From positions 1,054,001-1,118,000 of the forward strand of contig CAVTLA010000001.1 in the NCBI GenBank assembly GCA_963735465.1: a stretch of 64,000 bases of DNA. The letters are read 5' to 3'. The notes under the pieces were generated by a model. The model was not told the origin of the DNA and did not search any database. It was given only the letters and a program-made list of their open reading frames with translations. Of the stretch, positions 45,379 to 54,470 are shown piece after piece (the stretch's first letter is position 1; each line of letters starts with the position of its first letter). Both the position numbers and the translations under genes were made by a program. Origin of the DNA: DASZHJ01 sp963735465 (GTDB lineage Bacteria; Pseudomonadota; Alphaproteobacteria; ATCC43930; CGMCC-115725).

Positions 45379-45578
45379 GAATAGATCAAAAATCCCAAAA
45401 ATATGCCGGGTGTGGCGCGAAAGTTACGAAATCTTAAGGTAAACCTTGCTAGGTGTGAAAAGGGATAGCGTGTCTCAGGCAGTCAGGGGCCGGGTATTCT
45501 TTGATGGTCTCCAGATCGGTTGAGTCGGGGGCGGCCGGCGCGAGCAGCCGCGGCAGTCGTGGAGGTTCAGAATATCCG

Positions 45579-45944
45579 ATGACCAAGCGGGTTCTCATCG
45601 TCGAGGACAACGACCTCAACATGAAGCTTTTCCATGACCTGCTGGAGGCGCATGGTTACGACACTCTGCAGACCAAGGACGGCATGGAGGCGTTGAAGCT
45701 GGCGCGCCAGCATCACCCGGACCTGATCCTCATGGACATCCAGCTGCCGGAGGTTTCCGGCCTCGAAGTCACCAAGTGGATCAAAGAGGATGACGACCTC
45801 AAGGCGATCCCGATCATCGCGGTGACCGCCTTCGCCATGAAGGGCGACGAGGAGAAGATCCGCGAGGGAGGCTGCGAGGCCTACATCGCCAAGCCGATCT
45901 CGGTGGCGAACTTCCTGCAGACGGTCGAGCGCTTTCTGAGCTGA
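45579..45944 (+). CDS. divK: Cell-cycle response regulator DivK
   Basis: The 121-residue single receiver opens MTKRVLIVEDNDLNMKLFHD and carries phospho-acceptor D53 in LILMDIQLPEVSGLEV, with the conserved Lys in YIAKPISV. This is very close to Caulobacter DivK, which links the PleC/DivJ kinases to DivL-CckA-CtrA and so to cell-cycle timing. Identification is strengthened by pleD starting 10 bp downstream. ATG 45579 is preceded by GGAGG some distance upstream (45561-45565). Confidence 0.93.
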   Translation: MTKRVLIVEDNDLNMKLFHDLLEAHGYDTLQTKDGMEALKLARQHHPDLILMDIQLPEVSGLEVTKWIKEDDDLKAIPIIAVTAFAMKGDEEKIREGGCEAYIAKPISVANFLQTVERFLS

Positions 45945-45954
45945 GGTCGCGCCG

Positions 45955-47364
45955 ATGTCAGCACGTGTGCTTGTGGTCGACGATGTCGAGGTGAACGTCA
46001 AGCTCCTCGAGGCGAAGCTCACGAGCGAATATTTCAACGTCATCACCGCCTACGACGGCGCCACGGGCCTGGATCTGGCCCGGCGCGAGCGGCCGGACAT
46101 CGTCCTGTTGGACGTGATGATGCCGCACATGGACGGGTTCGAGGTCTGCCGCCGGCTGAAGGCGGATCCCGTGACCTCGGACATTCCCGTCGTGATGGTG
46201 ACCGCGCTCTCCGATGCCGCCGACAGAGTGCGCGGCCTGGAAGCCGGTGCCGACGACTTCCTCACCAAGCCGGTGAACGACGTGGCGCTGTTCGCGCGCG
46301 TGCGATCCCTGGTGCGACTCAAGCGAATGACCGACGAATGGCGCCTGCGCGAGGAGACCTATGGCCGCCTGGCCGCTCTCGCCGACAGCCAGGCGAAGAC
46401 GGCGCACGACACCCGGCCCGCCAATGTAGTGGTTCTGGAAGATCGGCCGCTCAGCGCCCAGCGCATTCTCGACACCCTCGCAAATGAGAACGTCCGCCAC
46501 GCCGCGCGCACCTCCGAGGTGCTCGCGCAGTCGCCGATGGAGGTCGAGCTCTTCGTGCTCGCGCTGTCGGAGGAGGAGGATACCCTACGCATGGTGGCGG
46601 ATCTGCGCGCCGCCGAGGCGACCCGCGCCATTCCGATCCTGCTGATCGGCGAGGACGACGAGTTGCCGCGTCTCGCCAAGGGCCTCGATCTCGGCGCCAC
46701 CGACTATCTTCTGCGGCCGATCGACCGCAACGAGCTGATCGCGCGGGTGCGCACCCAGGTGCGCCGCAAGCGCCTGCAGGAGCGCCTGCGCGACACCTAT
46801 CAGCGCAGCCTCTCCATGGCGCTCACCGATCCCCTGACCGGCCTCTACAATCGCCGCTATCTCGGCGCGCATCTGGAAGGCCTGATGACGCGCGCCAATG
46901 CGGGCGCCGCCGGGCCGTCGCTGCTGGTGATCGACGTCGACCGCTTCAAGGTGATCAACGACACCTACGGCCACGCCGCCGGCGACGCGGTGCTCTGCGA
47001 GATCGCCCAGTGCGCGACCCGGCATCTGCGCGCCTTCGATCTGGTGGCACGCTACGGCGGCGAGGAGTTCGTCGTGGTGATGCCGGAGACCACGCTCGCG
47101 GTGGCGACCGCGGTGGCCGAGCGCCTTCGTCACGCCGTGGGCGACGAGCCCGTGGTGACGCCGGATTTTCCGGCCGGCATCCCCGTCACCGTCAGCATCG
47201 GCGTTGCCGCCACCCTCGATGGCGACATCGATACCTCGGCCGCGTTGATGAAGCGCGCCGACGACGCGCTCTACGCGGCCAAGCGCCTGGGCCGCAATCG
47301 CGTTGTGGCGAGCCCCGGCATCGCCGAGCCCGGCTCGCCGCCGATCCTGAAAGTGGTGTGCTGA
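45955..47364 (+). CDS. pleD: PleD diguanylate cyclase response regulator
   Basis: The 469-residue protein has three domains: a receiver (1-125, Asp in DIVLLDVMMPHMDG), a second degenerate receiver (about 155-285, lacking the acidic pocket) and a GGDEF cyclase (300-455). The active-site motif is GGEEF at 368-372, and RxxD (RAFD, 359-362) forms the product-inhibition site. In Caulobacter phosphorylation makes PleD dimerise and synthesise c-di-GMP during the swarmer-to-stalked transition. It is next to divK, and the two share kinases in the model organism. Confidence 0.95.
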   Translation: MSARVLVVDDVEVNVKLLEAKLTSEYFNVITAYDGATGLDLARRERPDIVLLDVMMPHMDGFEVCRRLKADPVTSDIPVVMVTALSDAADRVRGLEAGADDFLTKPVNDVALFARVRSLVRLKRMTDEWRLREETYGRLAALADSQAKTAHDTRPANVVVLEDRPLSAQRILDTLANENVRHAARTSEVLAQSPMEVELFVLALSEEEDTLRMVADLRAAEATRAIPILLIGEDDELPRLAKGLDLGATDYLLRPIDRNELIARVRTQVRRKRLQERLRDTYQRSLSMALTDPLTGLYNRRYLGAHLEGLMTRANAGAAGPSLLVIDVDRFKVINDTYGHAAGDAVLCEIAQCATRHLRAFDLVARYGGEEFVVVMPETTLAVATAVAERLRHAVGDEPVVTPDFPAGIPVTVSIGVAATLDGDIDTSAALMKRADDALYAAKRLGRNRVVASPGIAEPGSPPILKVVC

Positions 47365-47386
47365 AAAGGCTGCGGCGCCGGCAGCC
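47364..47386 (-). terminator. Intrinsic terminator after rpmG
   Basis: Read on the minus strand, GGCTGC and GCAGCC (47381-47386 and 47368-47373) pair around a 7-nt GC-rich loop and are followed by TTTT (47367-47364). It lies 17 bp beyond the rpmG stop and abuts the pleD stop codon, so it may serve both convergent genes. Confidence 0.6.
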
Positions 47387-47403
47387 GGCGGAAGGCGCGC
47401 CCG

Positions 47404-47571
47404 CTACTTGATCTTGCCTTCCTTGAACACGACGTGCTTGCGCGCGATCGGGTCGTATTTCTTCAGCGCCATCTTCTCGGTCTTGGTGCGCGGGTTCTTG
47501 CGCGTGACGTAGAAGAAGCCGGTGTCGGCGCTGCTCACGAGCTTGATCAGGACGCTGCTGGTCTTTGCCAT
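47404..47571 (-). CDS. rpmG: 50S ribosomal protein L33
   Basis: The 55-residue basic protein opens MAKTSSVLIKLVSSADTGFF and continues YVTRKNPRTKTEKMALKKYDPIARKHVVFKEGKIK, the alphaproteobacterial form of L33. It lacks the two CxxC pairs, so it is the zinc-independent type. A short GC hairpin with a T-run follows. It is convergent with pleD, a gene order seen in related genomes. Confidence 0.95.
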   Translation of the reverse strand: MAKTSSVLIKLVSSADTGFFYVTRKNPRTKTEKMALKKYDPIARKHVVFKEGKIK

Positions 47572-47734
47572 GGGAAATGCCCTGGGAAAAGCGGTAATGC
47601 CGCTGAATTGAGATGCGGGACAATAGCTTGGTTCCGGCCCAAGTCAAGGCTGGGCCGCCGGGAACGCCCTTGCGGTGCCGTAACTCCCTGGGCTCTCATC
47701 AGGAGATCGTTCCGCGACCCCCAGGGAGACCGCG

Positions 47735-48565
47735 ATGGCATCGTCCCATGACGTCCACGCCGAGGATATCGAGTACCGGCGCCGGGACGGCAAGCCGCTC
47801 CTGGCGCGCCTCTACCGGCCCCAGGGGGCGGGGCCGTTTCCCGGCGTGGTGGAGGTCCATGGCGGTGCCTGGACGATGAATGACCGGTTCGCGAACGTGG
47901 CGATCCATCAGGCGCTGGCCGCCAGCGGGGCCGTGGTCCTGGCGGTGGATTTCCGCATGCCGCCCGAGGCCGGCTACCCCGCCGGCATCGCCGACATCAA
48001 CCTGACGGTGCGCTGGCTCAAGGCGCGGGCGGGAGGACTCGGGATGCGGCCGGACCGCGTCGGCGGCCTCGGCACCTCCAGCGGCGGGCACCAGATCATG
48101 CTGAGCGCGCTCCGCCCGCGGGATCCGCGCTACGCGGCGCTGCCCCTGGTGGAAGCGCCCGATGTGGATGCCAGCCTCGCCTTCGTCGTCGTGTGCTGGT
48201 CGATCGTCGATCCCCTGGCGCGCTATCGGATGGTGCGGGAGAAGGGGGTCGAGCGGCTGATCCAGGCCCATCACGCCTACTGGCCCTCGGAAGCGGCGAT
48301 GGCGGAAGGCAATCCGCAGCTCATTCTGGAGCGCGGCGAGGCAACGGATCTGCCGCCGGCGCTGATGCTCCAGGGCACCAACGACGACAACGTGACGCCC
48401 GACATGGCCGATCGCTTCGTCGCCGCCTATCGCAAGGCCGGCGGCCGCATCGACCTCACCAAGTTCGACGGCGAGCCCCACGCCTTCATCGCCAAGGACC
48501 CGGCATCGCCCGCTTCCCGGCGCGCCCTCGACCTCATCACCGCCTTCGTGCAGCAAAACGCGTAA
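47735..48565 (+). CDS. Alpha/beta hydrolase of the BD-FAE/HSL esterase type
   Basis: The 276-residue protein has the oxyanion motif HGGAW (42-46), the nucleophile elbow GTSSGG (S115 in GxSxG), and late acid and histidine segments (MLQGTNDDNVTPD; DGEPHAFI). This layout suits a small-ester or formamide hydrolase such as kynurenine formamidase or hormone-sensitive-lipase-like esterases. There is no signal peptide. It is followed by an ABM-domain and a VOC-domain protein in the same direction, but gaps of about 90 bp make a shared operon uncertain. Confidence 0.8.
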   Translation: MASSHDVHAEDIEYRRRDGKPLLARLYRPQGAGPFPGVVEVHGGAWTMNDRFANVAIHQALAASGAVVLAVDFRMPPEAGYPAGIADINLTVRWLKARAGGLGMRPDRVGGLGTSSGGHQIMLSALRPRDPRYAALPLVEAPDVDASLAFVVVCWSIVDPLARYRMVREKGVERLIQAHHAYWPSEAAMAEGNPQLILERGEATDLPPALMLQGTNDDNVTPDMADRFVAAYRKAGGRIDLTKFDGEPHAFIAKDPASPASRRALDLITAFVQQNA

Positions 48566-48656
48566 CAGCGGCCGCCGGCGCCGGCACACTTCGGTCCGGA
48601 CCGGAGCATCGCCCACATCGCGCGTGCTACTTCCGTCGTCACTCAGGATCGAACCG

Positions 48657-49007
48657 ATGGAGGATGCCGTGCTCACCGATTGGATTTCGCCTGCAACTCT
48701 CGCCGCGCTCAACGAGGGGTTCGTCGTCGCGATCATGCTCGAGGCCAAGGAGGGCCAGTCGGAGGCCGTTGCCGAGATCGCGCGGGTGCTGGCCGCCGCC
48801 TCGATGACGGAGCCCGGGGTCAAGCTGTTCCTGCCCTACCGATCTCCGACCAACAAGTCGCTGTTCTTCATCTTCGAGCTCTACGTCAACGAGGCCGGGT
48901 GGGCGGCTCATGAGGCCACGGATCACTTCAAGGCCGGCATCAAGGAGCTCCTGCCGCGGCTCTCTCGGCGCGAGCGCGTGCCCTTCATCCCGTTTCTGGC
49001 GCCCTGA
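48657..49007 (+). CDS. ABM-domain protein, putative quinol monooxygenase
   Basis: The 116-residue protein fits the dimeric alpha/beta barrel (antibiotic biosynthesis monooxygenase) family: FVVAIMLEAKEGQSEAVAEIARVLAAASMTEPGVKLFLPYRS, then FFIFELYVNEAGWAAHEATDHF. The histidine in AAHEATDHF is the usual conserved one. Members oxidise quinols or act as heme- or dioxygen-dependent monooxygenases without cofactors; the substrate here is unknown. ATG 48657 is used; an earlier in-frame codon at 48624 is possible. Confidence 0.75.
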   Translation: MEDAVLTDWISPATLAALNEGFVVAIMLEAKEGQSEAVAEIARVLAAASMTEPGVKLFLPYRSPTNKSLFFIFELYVNEAGWAAHEATDHFKAGIKELLPRLSRRERVPFIPFLAP

Positions 49008-49105
49008 GTCCTCGTCGCCATACCGGCCCTTGAGTGGCGCGCCCAGGGATGGATAATGGGGCAGCAGCCCTTGCCGCCCAAAAACCCAGGACCGGAGGAA
49101 GCAGC

Positions 49106-49561
49106 ATGCCGAAAATCCGCCACATCGCCCTCGCGACACAGGACCCCGTCAAGACCGCGGAGTTTTACAAGCAGGCCTTCGGCTTCAAGGAGGTCGGGCG
49201 CACCGGCAGCCCCGACAATCCCAAGTCGATCGCCTGGGGCTTCTATCTGAGCGACGGCACGCTGAACCTCGCGATCCTCAAGTTCCAGAATGTCGACCAG
49301 CTCGGCCGCGGCCTCGACTATGTCGGCGTCCATCACTTCGGCGTGCTCGTCGACGATCTCGACGAGTACAGCGAGAAGCTCGAGGAGCTCGGCGCGCCCT
49401 GCTTCATGAAGCAGGATCCCAGCGCCAACAACTCCTTCTTCGAGACCAAGTTCCGCGGTCCTGACGGTGTCGTGTTCGACGTCTCCGAGCATCCCTGGGT
49501 GGGCTCGGCGCCGGCCGATGTTGGCGAAGTGAGGGTCAAGGAGACCGAGCCGGCGAAGTAG
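49106..49561 (+). CDS. VOC (glyoxalase/bleomycin resistance) family protein
   Basis: The 151-residue protein has the paired beta-alpha-beta-beta-beta units of the vicinal oxygen chelate fold. Candidate metal ligands are His in RHIALATQDP (residue 6) and in VGVHHFGVLVDD, and late Glu/Asp residues around FDVSEHPW. A strong ribosome site (GGAGGAAGCAGC) precedes ATG 49106. Possible roles are a lyase, dioxygenase or isomerase acting on small metabolites; I cannot choose between them. It converges on the aminotransferase gene with a 5-bp gap. Confidence 0.82.
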   Translation: MPKIRHIALATQDPVKTAEFYKQAFGFKEVGRTGSPDNPKSIAWGFYLSDGTLNLAILKFQNVDQLGRGLDYVGVHHFGVLVDDLDEYSEKLEELGAPCFMKQDPSANNSFFETKFRGPDGVVFDVSEHPWVGSAPADVGEVRVKETEPAK

Positions 49562-49566
49562 GGAAC

Positions 49567-50727
49567 TCAGCTACCCAGCACGGCGGCAGCAGCGGCAACG
49601 CCGGCGCCCGGCGTCACCTTGCGGCCGAGGTCGACGAGGCCGCGCTCAAGATAATGCAGATCCGCCAGGATGTCGGCGGCATCGCAATATCCCATGGTCC
49701 CGATCCGGATCACCTTGCCCTGGAGACGGTTGCGCGCGCCGGCGATCACCGTGTGATAGTGCTGGTAGAGGTGGCGCACGAGGGCGCCGCCCTCGAGGGT
49801 CTCCGGCATCGCGAAGACCTGGACGCTGCTGGAGAGCAGGGGCGAGCGCGTGAAGACCGACAGGCCGAGGGCGGTTCCGCCCGCGCGGAGTGCGGCTCCC
49901 AGTCGGCGATGACGCTCGAAGACCTGAGGCAAGCCCTCGGCGTGGATCATCTCCAGGGCGACACGCAGGCCCGAGATCAGCGCGATCGGCGGCGTGAAGG
50001 CGGTCTCGTCCTTGTCCGCCGACTGCTTCGCCTTGCGGAAATCCCAGAAGAAGCGCGGACCGCGATCGCCGCGATTGACCACATCCCAGGCCTTGGCGCT
50101 GAGGCTGGCGAGGCCGACGCCGGGCGGGCACATCAGCGCCTTCTGGGAGGCTGTCACGACGATGTCGAGATGCCAGTCGTCCTGGCGCAGCTCCATGGCG
50201 CCGAGGCCGCTGACGCTGTCCACCACCAGCAGCGTGGGGCGATCCTTGACGGCGTTGCCGATCGCGGCCAGATCCGCCACCACGCCGGTGGAGCTCTCGT
50301 TGTGAGTGACGAAGACCGCGCGATAGTCGGTCTTGCGCACGCGCTCGGCGATGACGTCGGCGTCGGGAGCCTGGCCCCACTCGACGTCGACGGTGTCGAC
50401 CACGGCGCCGAAAGATTCGCAGATCGCCTTGAAGCGCTCGCCAAACTGTCCGTTGATGACCACCAGCACCCGCTCGCCGGGAGCGACGATGTTGGCGATC
50501 GCGGCTTCCATCACGCCGGTGCCGGAGGCGGCAAACGGCAGCACGTCGCCGGCGGTGCCGAACAGCGGCTTCGCCAGCTTCAGCACCGTGCCCAGGGTGG
50601 CGTGGAACTCGGGCCCGCGATGATTGACCACGGGCTCGGCAATGGCTTGCCGCACGCGCTCCGGCACCGGGGATGGGCCGGGGATGCGCAGGCGATACTT
50701 GGCGGGGCGGGGCGGCTCGTTGCTCAT
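49567..50727 (-). CDS. Class V aminotransferase (alanine/serine-glyoxylate type)
   Basis: The 386-residue PLP enzyme has the class-V pattern: RIPGPSPVPERVRQAIAEPVVNHRGPEF at the start, ASGTGVMEAAIANI, D170 in LVVDSVSGLGAMEL and the Schiff-base lysine K196 in TASQKALMCPPG. This matches alanine-glyoxylate or serine-glyoxylate aminotransferases. ATG 50727 (MSNEPPRPAKYRLRIPGP) is preferred over the frame start at 50775. The alpha/beta, ABM, VOC and ThDP genes nearby suggest a small-acid metabolic neighbourhood, but no pathway can be named. Confidence 0.85.
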   Translation of the reverse strand: MSNEPPRPAKYRLRIPGPSPVPERVRQAIAEPVVNHRGPEFHATLGTVLKLAKPLFGTAGDVLPFAASGTGVMEAAIANIVAPGERVLVVINGQFGERFKAICESFGAVVDTVDVEWGQAPDADVIAERVRKTDYRAVFVTHNESSTGVVADLAAIGNAVKDRPTLLVVDSVSGLGAMELRQDDWHLDIVVTASQKALMCPPGVGLASLSAKAWDVVNRGDRGPRFFWDFRKAKQSADKDETAFTPPIALISGLRVALEMIHAEGLPQVFERHRRLGAALRAGGTALGLSVFTRSPLLSSSVQVFAMPETLEGGALVRHLYQHYHTVIAGARNRLQGKVIRIGTMGYCDAADILADLHYLERGLVDLGRKVTPGAGVAAAAAVLGS

Positions 50728-50836
50728 GAGGCGAAAGTCCGGATCGTGAATGCGCCAGTTCAGAGGCGGCAACATACCGGCGGCTCACCGCCGCAACCAG
50801 CGCCAATCCGGCAGCGCAGCCGTGCAGAGGATTGCG

Positions 50837-51640
50837 TCAGGCAGCCGATGCTGCGGCCGCGAGATCGGCGAGCGCCGACCAGCTTCCTTGTGAGATGAAA
50901 TGCGCGCAGGCCCAGGCAAGCCAGCCCTTACGGCGCCATTCCAAAATCGCGCTGTCGGGCAGCGCCGCGAAACGGTCGCGATCGATGATGTGGAAGCCGG
51001 TCACGGTCAGCCTTTCCCCTGCCGCGAGCGTGATCGACGCCTCGTTGGGCACCAGCAGGCCGCGTTCGCCGAGGTCGGTCACGAATTCGCGGGTGGCGAG
51101 GTGGTCGCGCTGGAACGCCGTGCAGAACTGCAGGGCGTTCTGGGTGAGCTCGGTCGGCCTGCCGCCGGCGAAGAGCGGCCGGGTGCCGTTGTCCTCGAGC
51201 GCGCCCGAGGCTTCGTCGATGCAGAGGGTGTAGCGCTGATGATCCTCGCTCTCATGAAAGATGAAGGGGTAGCGCCGGACATAGGCGGGGAGATACGATC
51301 CGACGCGCCAGTCGTCCCTGGCATCCACGAAAAGATTCGTGTTCGGCCGCACCCCCAGCACCGCGAGCGCCGCCGACTGCGGCGCCGGCGCGAAGACGAT
51401 GGGATAGTGCCGCGCCGCCGTCTCGAACTCGCCGCCGTTCAGCAGCACCGCGTGGGTCCCGCGGGCGAAGCTGTAGCCGATCTGCGCTTTCAGGGATTTG
51501 CCGCCGTGCTGCGTCGCATCGACCGGGCTGAGGGAGCGGTAGAAGAGCGGAAGCTGCGGCGCGGCCCCCGCGGGCTGGGCCTCCGTGGCCGGGCCCGATC
51601 CGCTCACGCCGCTGCGTCCAGGTTTTCCGGTCTTTGCCAT
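50837..51640 (-). CDS. SapC family protein
   Basis: The 267-residue protein matches the SapC pattern: LPLFYRSLSPVDATQHGGKSL near the start, RHYPIVFAPA, DDWRVGSYLPAYVRRYPFIF and AILEWRRKGWLAWACAHFIS at the end. SapC is named for a Campylobacter S-layer secretion locus, but in alphaproteobacteria the family is cytosolic-looking and of unknown function. No signal peptide or membrane helix is visible. It is 24 bp downstream of the ThDP enzyme on the same strand and is probably co-transcribed with it. Confidence 0.82.
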   Translation of the reverse strand: MAKTGKPGRSGVSGSGPATEAQPAGAAPQLPLFYRSLSPVDATQHGGKSLKAQIGYSFARGTHAVLLNGGEFETAARHYPIVFAPAPQSAALAVLGVRPNTNLFVDARDDWRVGSYLPAYVRRYPFIFHESEDHQRYTLCIDEASGALEDNGTRPLFAGGRPTELTQNALQFCTAFQRDHLATREFVTDLGERGLLVPNEASITLAAGERLTVTGFHIIDRDRFAALPDSAILEWRRKGWLAWACAHFISQGSWSALADLAAAASAA

Positions 51641-51664
51641 GTCGGCCGCCTCTCTGAGCTGCTT

Positions 51665-53392
51665 CTAGTATCGACAGATGACGTTGAGCAAGGCCTGGCG
51701 CTTCTCCCGTGTCACCACGCGGATCGCGCGCTCGATCGCAGCCGGCAGCTCCGACGGCAGCTCCACCCGCTCGCCGTATCCGCCGCTTGCCTGCGCCACC
51801 ATCTCGTAGGCGGGGCTCGGCGAGAGGTCGGAGAGGAGCCGGCCGTCGTCCTCGGCGGCGGCGCCTTGGCCATACATCGAGAGCGTGGCCCGGCGCACCG
51901 CGCCGTAGCGCTCGTTGTTGAAGACCACGGTCAATATCGGCAGCTCGTATTTCGCCGCGGTCCAATGGGAGGCGGTGGGATTGGCGAAGACATAGGCGCC
52001 ATCGCCGACCGTCGCCACGACGATGCGGTCGCGGGCGGCGAGCTGGGCGCCAAGCGCCGCGCCGACGCTCCAGCCGAGGCCGCCGGCCGGGCTCAGGCCG
52101 AAATAGCTGCCGGGCTCGTCGCGCACGCAATGCTCCAGCAGCAGCGGATACTCGTTGATGACGATCGCATCCGGGGGAAGCGCTTCGCCGAGGCACCGGC
52201 TCAGCCACTCCGGCGTTATGACGGCGGCGTCGCCGGCCGCCGTGCCCTCGGCGGCCCAGGCCCGGCGAATCTCCCGGGCGCGCGCCGCGAGACGCCGCCG
52301 CCGCGCCGCGATCTTGGCATCCTCGGCGGAGGTGAGGCGGCCGAGCGCCTGATCCAGCGCCGATAGCGTCGACGGTAGATCGGCGGCGATGGCGAGATCG
52401 TTGCGATAGCTTCGCATGGGATAGCGGGCGAAGGCGGGATCAGCGCCGAGGTGCGCGACCGGGCAATCCGCCGGCGGATGCTCCCGCGACGGGATCCAGG
52501 GCACGTCGTTCTCGACGACGATGACGAGATCGGCATCTCCGATGAGTGGAGCCGGCTGGAAGCCCTGGTGCATCGGGTGGGTCCAGGGCAGGCACATGTA
52601 GCGCGGATTCATGGCGACAACGGGCAGCGCGAAGCGCTCCGCAAGATGCGCGAGGCCGGTGACCGCGGCGGCGGTCTTGCCGCTCGCACCAGCGATCACA
52701 AGCGGCCGCTCCGCCTGATGGATCATTCGCGCCAGCGTGTCGACGGCAGCGGGATCGGGGCGCGGCGCAGCCGGCACGCCGCGAGGAACCGGTCGACGCG
52801 TCTGGAACGCATCGTCACCGCCCAGAACTTCCCGCGGCAGCGTCAGATAGGCAGGGCCGCGCGGCTCAGCCAGCATCAGCTCCATCGCGCGCGCGACGGC
52901 ATCGACGACCTGCTCCGGCGTGCGCAGCTCGTATTCCCATTTCACGAACTCGCGCACCAGGCTCGCCTGGTCGAACATCTCCTGGGCCCAGTGGATGTGA
53001 AGGCTGCGCGTACCGTGAGCGTCGACCTCGGTGATCGGCGTGCGGCCCGCCAGCAGCAGGATCGGCACGTGATCGCGGGCGGCGTCGATGAGGGCGTTGA
53101 GCGTGTTGCCGGTGCCGACGCTGACATGGACCATCACCGCCTGCGGCACGCCGGTGACGAGGTAGACGCCGTGAGCCATCGAGACTGCCGTGTTCTCGTG
53201 CGGCACGACGAAAGGACGCGGCACCGTCGTTCCGGACTTCTGGGCGCGGGCGAAGGCCTCCACGATCGGCGGGAAATCGGTGCCGGGATTGCAGAAGAAG
53301 AATTCGACACCGTGCGCCGTCAGCGCGCGCAGGAGGAAATCCGCGGCGGTGGCGGGACGAGGCTCGGGAGAAGCGCTGGGGGAGGTGGCCAT
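51665..53392 (-). CDS. Thiamine-diphosphate enzyme, acetolactate synthase / benzoylformate decarboxylase-like
   Basis: The 575-residue protein has the three ThDP domains: the Pyr domain with the cofactor-activating glutamate E66 in FVVPHENTAVSMAHG, a central domain (about 205-340, VIAGASGKTAAAVTGL), and the PP domain with the Mg/ThDP motif from GDGAYVFANP to VVFNNERYG (about 455-487). It resembles acetolactate-synthase-like and benzoylformate-decarboxylase-like enzymes rather than IlvB itself, and no small subunit is adjacent. The 2-keto acid substrate is unknown. It shares a strand with the sapC gene. Confidence 0.85.
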   Translation of the reverse strand: MATSPSASPEPRPATAADFLLRALTAHGVEFFFCNPGTDFPPIVEAFARAQKSGTTVPRPFVVPHENTAVSMAHGVYLVTGVPQAVMVHVSVGTGNTLNALIDAARDHVPILLLAGRTPITEVDAHGTRSLHIHWAQEMFDQASLVREFVKWEYELRTPEQVVDAVARAMELMLAEPRGPAYLTLPREVLGGDDAFQTRRPVPRGVPAAPRPDPAAVDTLARMIHQAERPLVIAGASGKTAAAVTGLAHLAERFALPVVAMNPRYMCLPWTHPMHQGFQPAPLIGDADLVIVVENDVPWIPSREHPPADCPVAHLGADPAFARYPMRSYRNDLAIAADLPSTLSALDQALGRLTSAEDAKIAARRRRLAARAREIRRAWAAEGTAAGDAAVITPEWLSRCLGEALPPDAIVINEYPLLLEHCVRDEPGSYFGLSPAGGLGWSVGAALGAQLAARDRIVVATVGDGAYVFANPTASHWTAAKYELPILTVVFNNERYGAVRRATLSMYGQGAAAEDDGRLLSDLSPSPAYEMVAQASGGYGERVELPSELPAAIERAIRVVTREKRQALLNVICRY

Positions 53393-53545
53393 GGGCGCGG
53401 TGTTTCCTGCAGCTTGCGGCGGAGCGATTTCCCCTGAGACTAGCGGCGGGGACCGGCCCCTCCAAGCGGGATCGAAATGCCGCCTCGCCTGGGGGCGCCG
53501 GGGCCCCTATGATCGCCGCCGTCTCAACTCTGCGGCGGAGAATCC

Positions 53546-54469
53546 ATGCGTATTCTGGTCCTGGGCGCGGGCGCGATCGGCGGCTATTTCGGCGGGCGGC
53601 TGGCGGAAGCCGGCGCCGACGTCACCTTCCTGGTGCGGCCGGCGCGCCAGCAGGTGCTGCGGGCGCAGGGGCTGGTGGTGAAGAGCCCGGCGGGCGACAT
53701 CCAGCGGCCGGTGGAGACTGTCCTCGCCGAGGAAATTCGCGGTGCTTATGACGTGGTGCTGCTCACCGCCAAGGCCTATGACCTCGCGGCGGCGATCGAT
53801 GCCATAGCACCGGCGATGGGGCCAAAGAGCGCGGTGCTGCCGCTGCTCAACGGGCTCCTCCACATCGACGCGCTCTCGGCGCGGTTCGGCCAGGAGCGGG
53901 TGCTGGGCGGCGCCTGCTACATCGGCGCGGCGCTCTCGCCGGAAGGTCATGTGAAGCACAACGGCCAGCTCGCGGTTCTGACATTCGGCGAGCTCGCGGG
54001 CGGCCTGTCGTCGCGCACGGCGGCGATATCGGCGGAATTTGGCAAGGCCAGCTTTAAGACTGTCGCCGCCGAGGACATCCTGCAGGTCATGTGGGAGAAG
54101 TTCGTGATGCTGTCGACCCTCGCTGCCATGACGACGCTGACCCACGCCCATGTGGGCGAGATCCTGGCGGCGGCGGAGGGCGAGCGCACGATGCTGGCGA
54201 TGCTCGCGGAGGCCGAGGCGGTAGCGGCGGCGGGCGGCCATCCTGTGGGATCGGAGGCGGCGCAGCGCACGCGGAAGATGCTGACCGACCGCGGATCGGC
54301 CTTCACCGCCTCCATGCGTCACGACATGGAGGGCGGGCGCCCGACCGAGAGCGATCACATCATCGGCGACATGATCCGCCGCGCCGGCGCCGCCAAGGTG
54401 CCGACGCCGCTGCTGCAGATGGCGCTCTGCAATCTCCAGGTCTACGAGGCCAGGCGCGCGAAGCAGTAA
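53546..54469 (+). CDS. panE: 2-dehydropantoate 2-reductase (ketopantoate reductase family)
   Basis: PanE reduces ketopantoate to pantoate with NADPH for coenzyme A synthesis. The 307-residue protein opens with the Rossmann motif ILVLGAGAIGGYFGGRLAEAG, has the conserved Asn in VLPLLNGLLH (about residue 99) and the catalytic Lys in MWEKFVMLSTLAA (about residue 180). Members of the family are often paralogues with other 2-keto acid substrates, and this copy is near a ThDP enzyme rather than panB, so PanE activity itself is not certain. Confidence 0.82.
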   Translation: MRILVLGAGAIGGYFGGRLAEAGADVTFLVRPARQQVLRAQGLVVKSPAGDIQRPVETVLAEEIRGAYDVVLLTAKAYDLAAAIDAIAPAMGPKSAVLPLLNGLLHIDALSARFGQERVLGGACYIGAALSPEGHVKHNGQLAVLTFGELAGGLSSRTAAISAEFGKASFKTVAAEDILQVMWEKFVMLSTLAAMTTLTHAHVGEILAAAEGERTMLAMLAEAEAVAAAGGHPVGSEAAQRTRKMLTDRGSAFTASMRHDMEGGRPTESDHIIGDMIRRAGAAKVPTPLLQMALCNLQVYEARRAKQ

Positions 54470-54470
54470 C

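Noticed and set aside
45434..45448. TTAAGGTAAACCTTG upstream of divK as a CtrA site
   Set aside because: The second half (CTTG) matches TTAA at one position only, so the site is not supported.
47572..47734. A small gene in the rpmG/hydrolase divergent gap
   Set aside because: Short open frames there have no ribosome site and no family resemblance.
48592..48603. 12-bp perfect palindrome CGGTCCGGACCG before the ABM-domain gene
   Set aside because: GC-only palindromes of this size arise by chance here; no repeat partner or spacing logic was seen.
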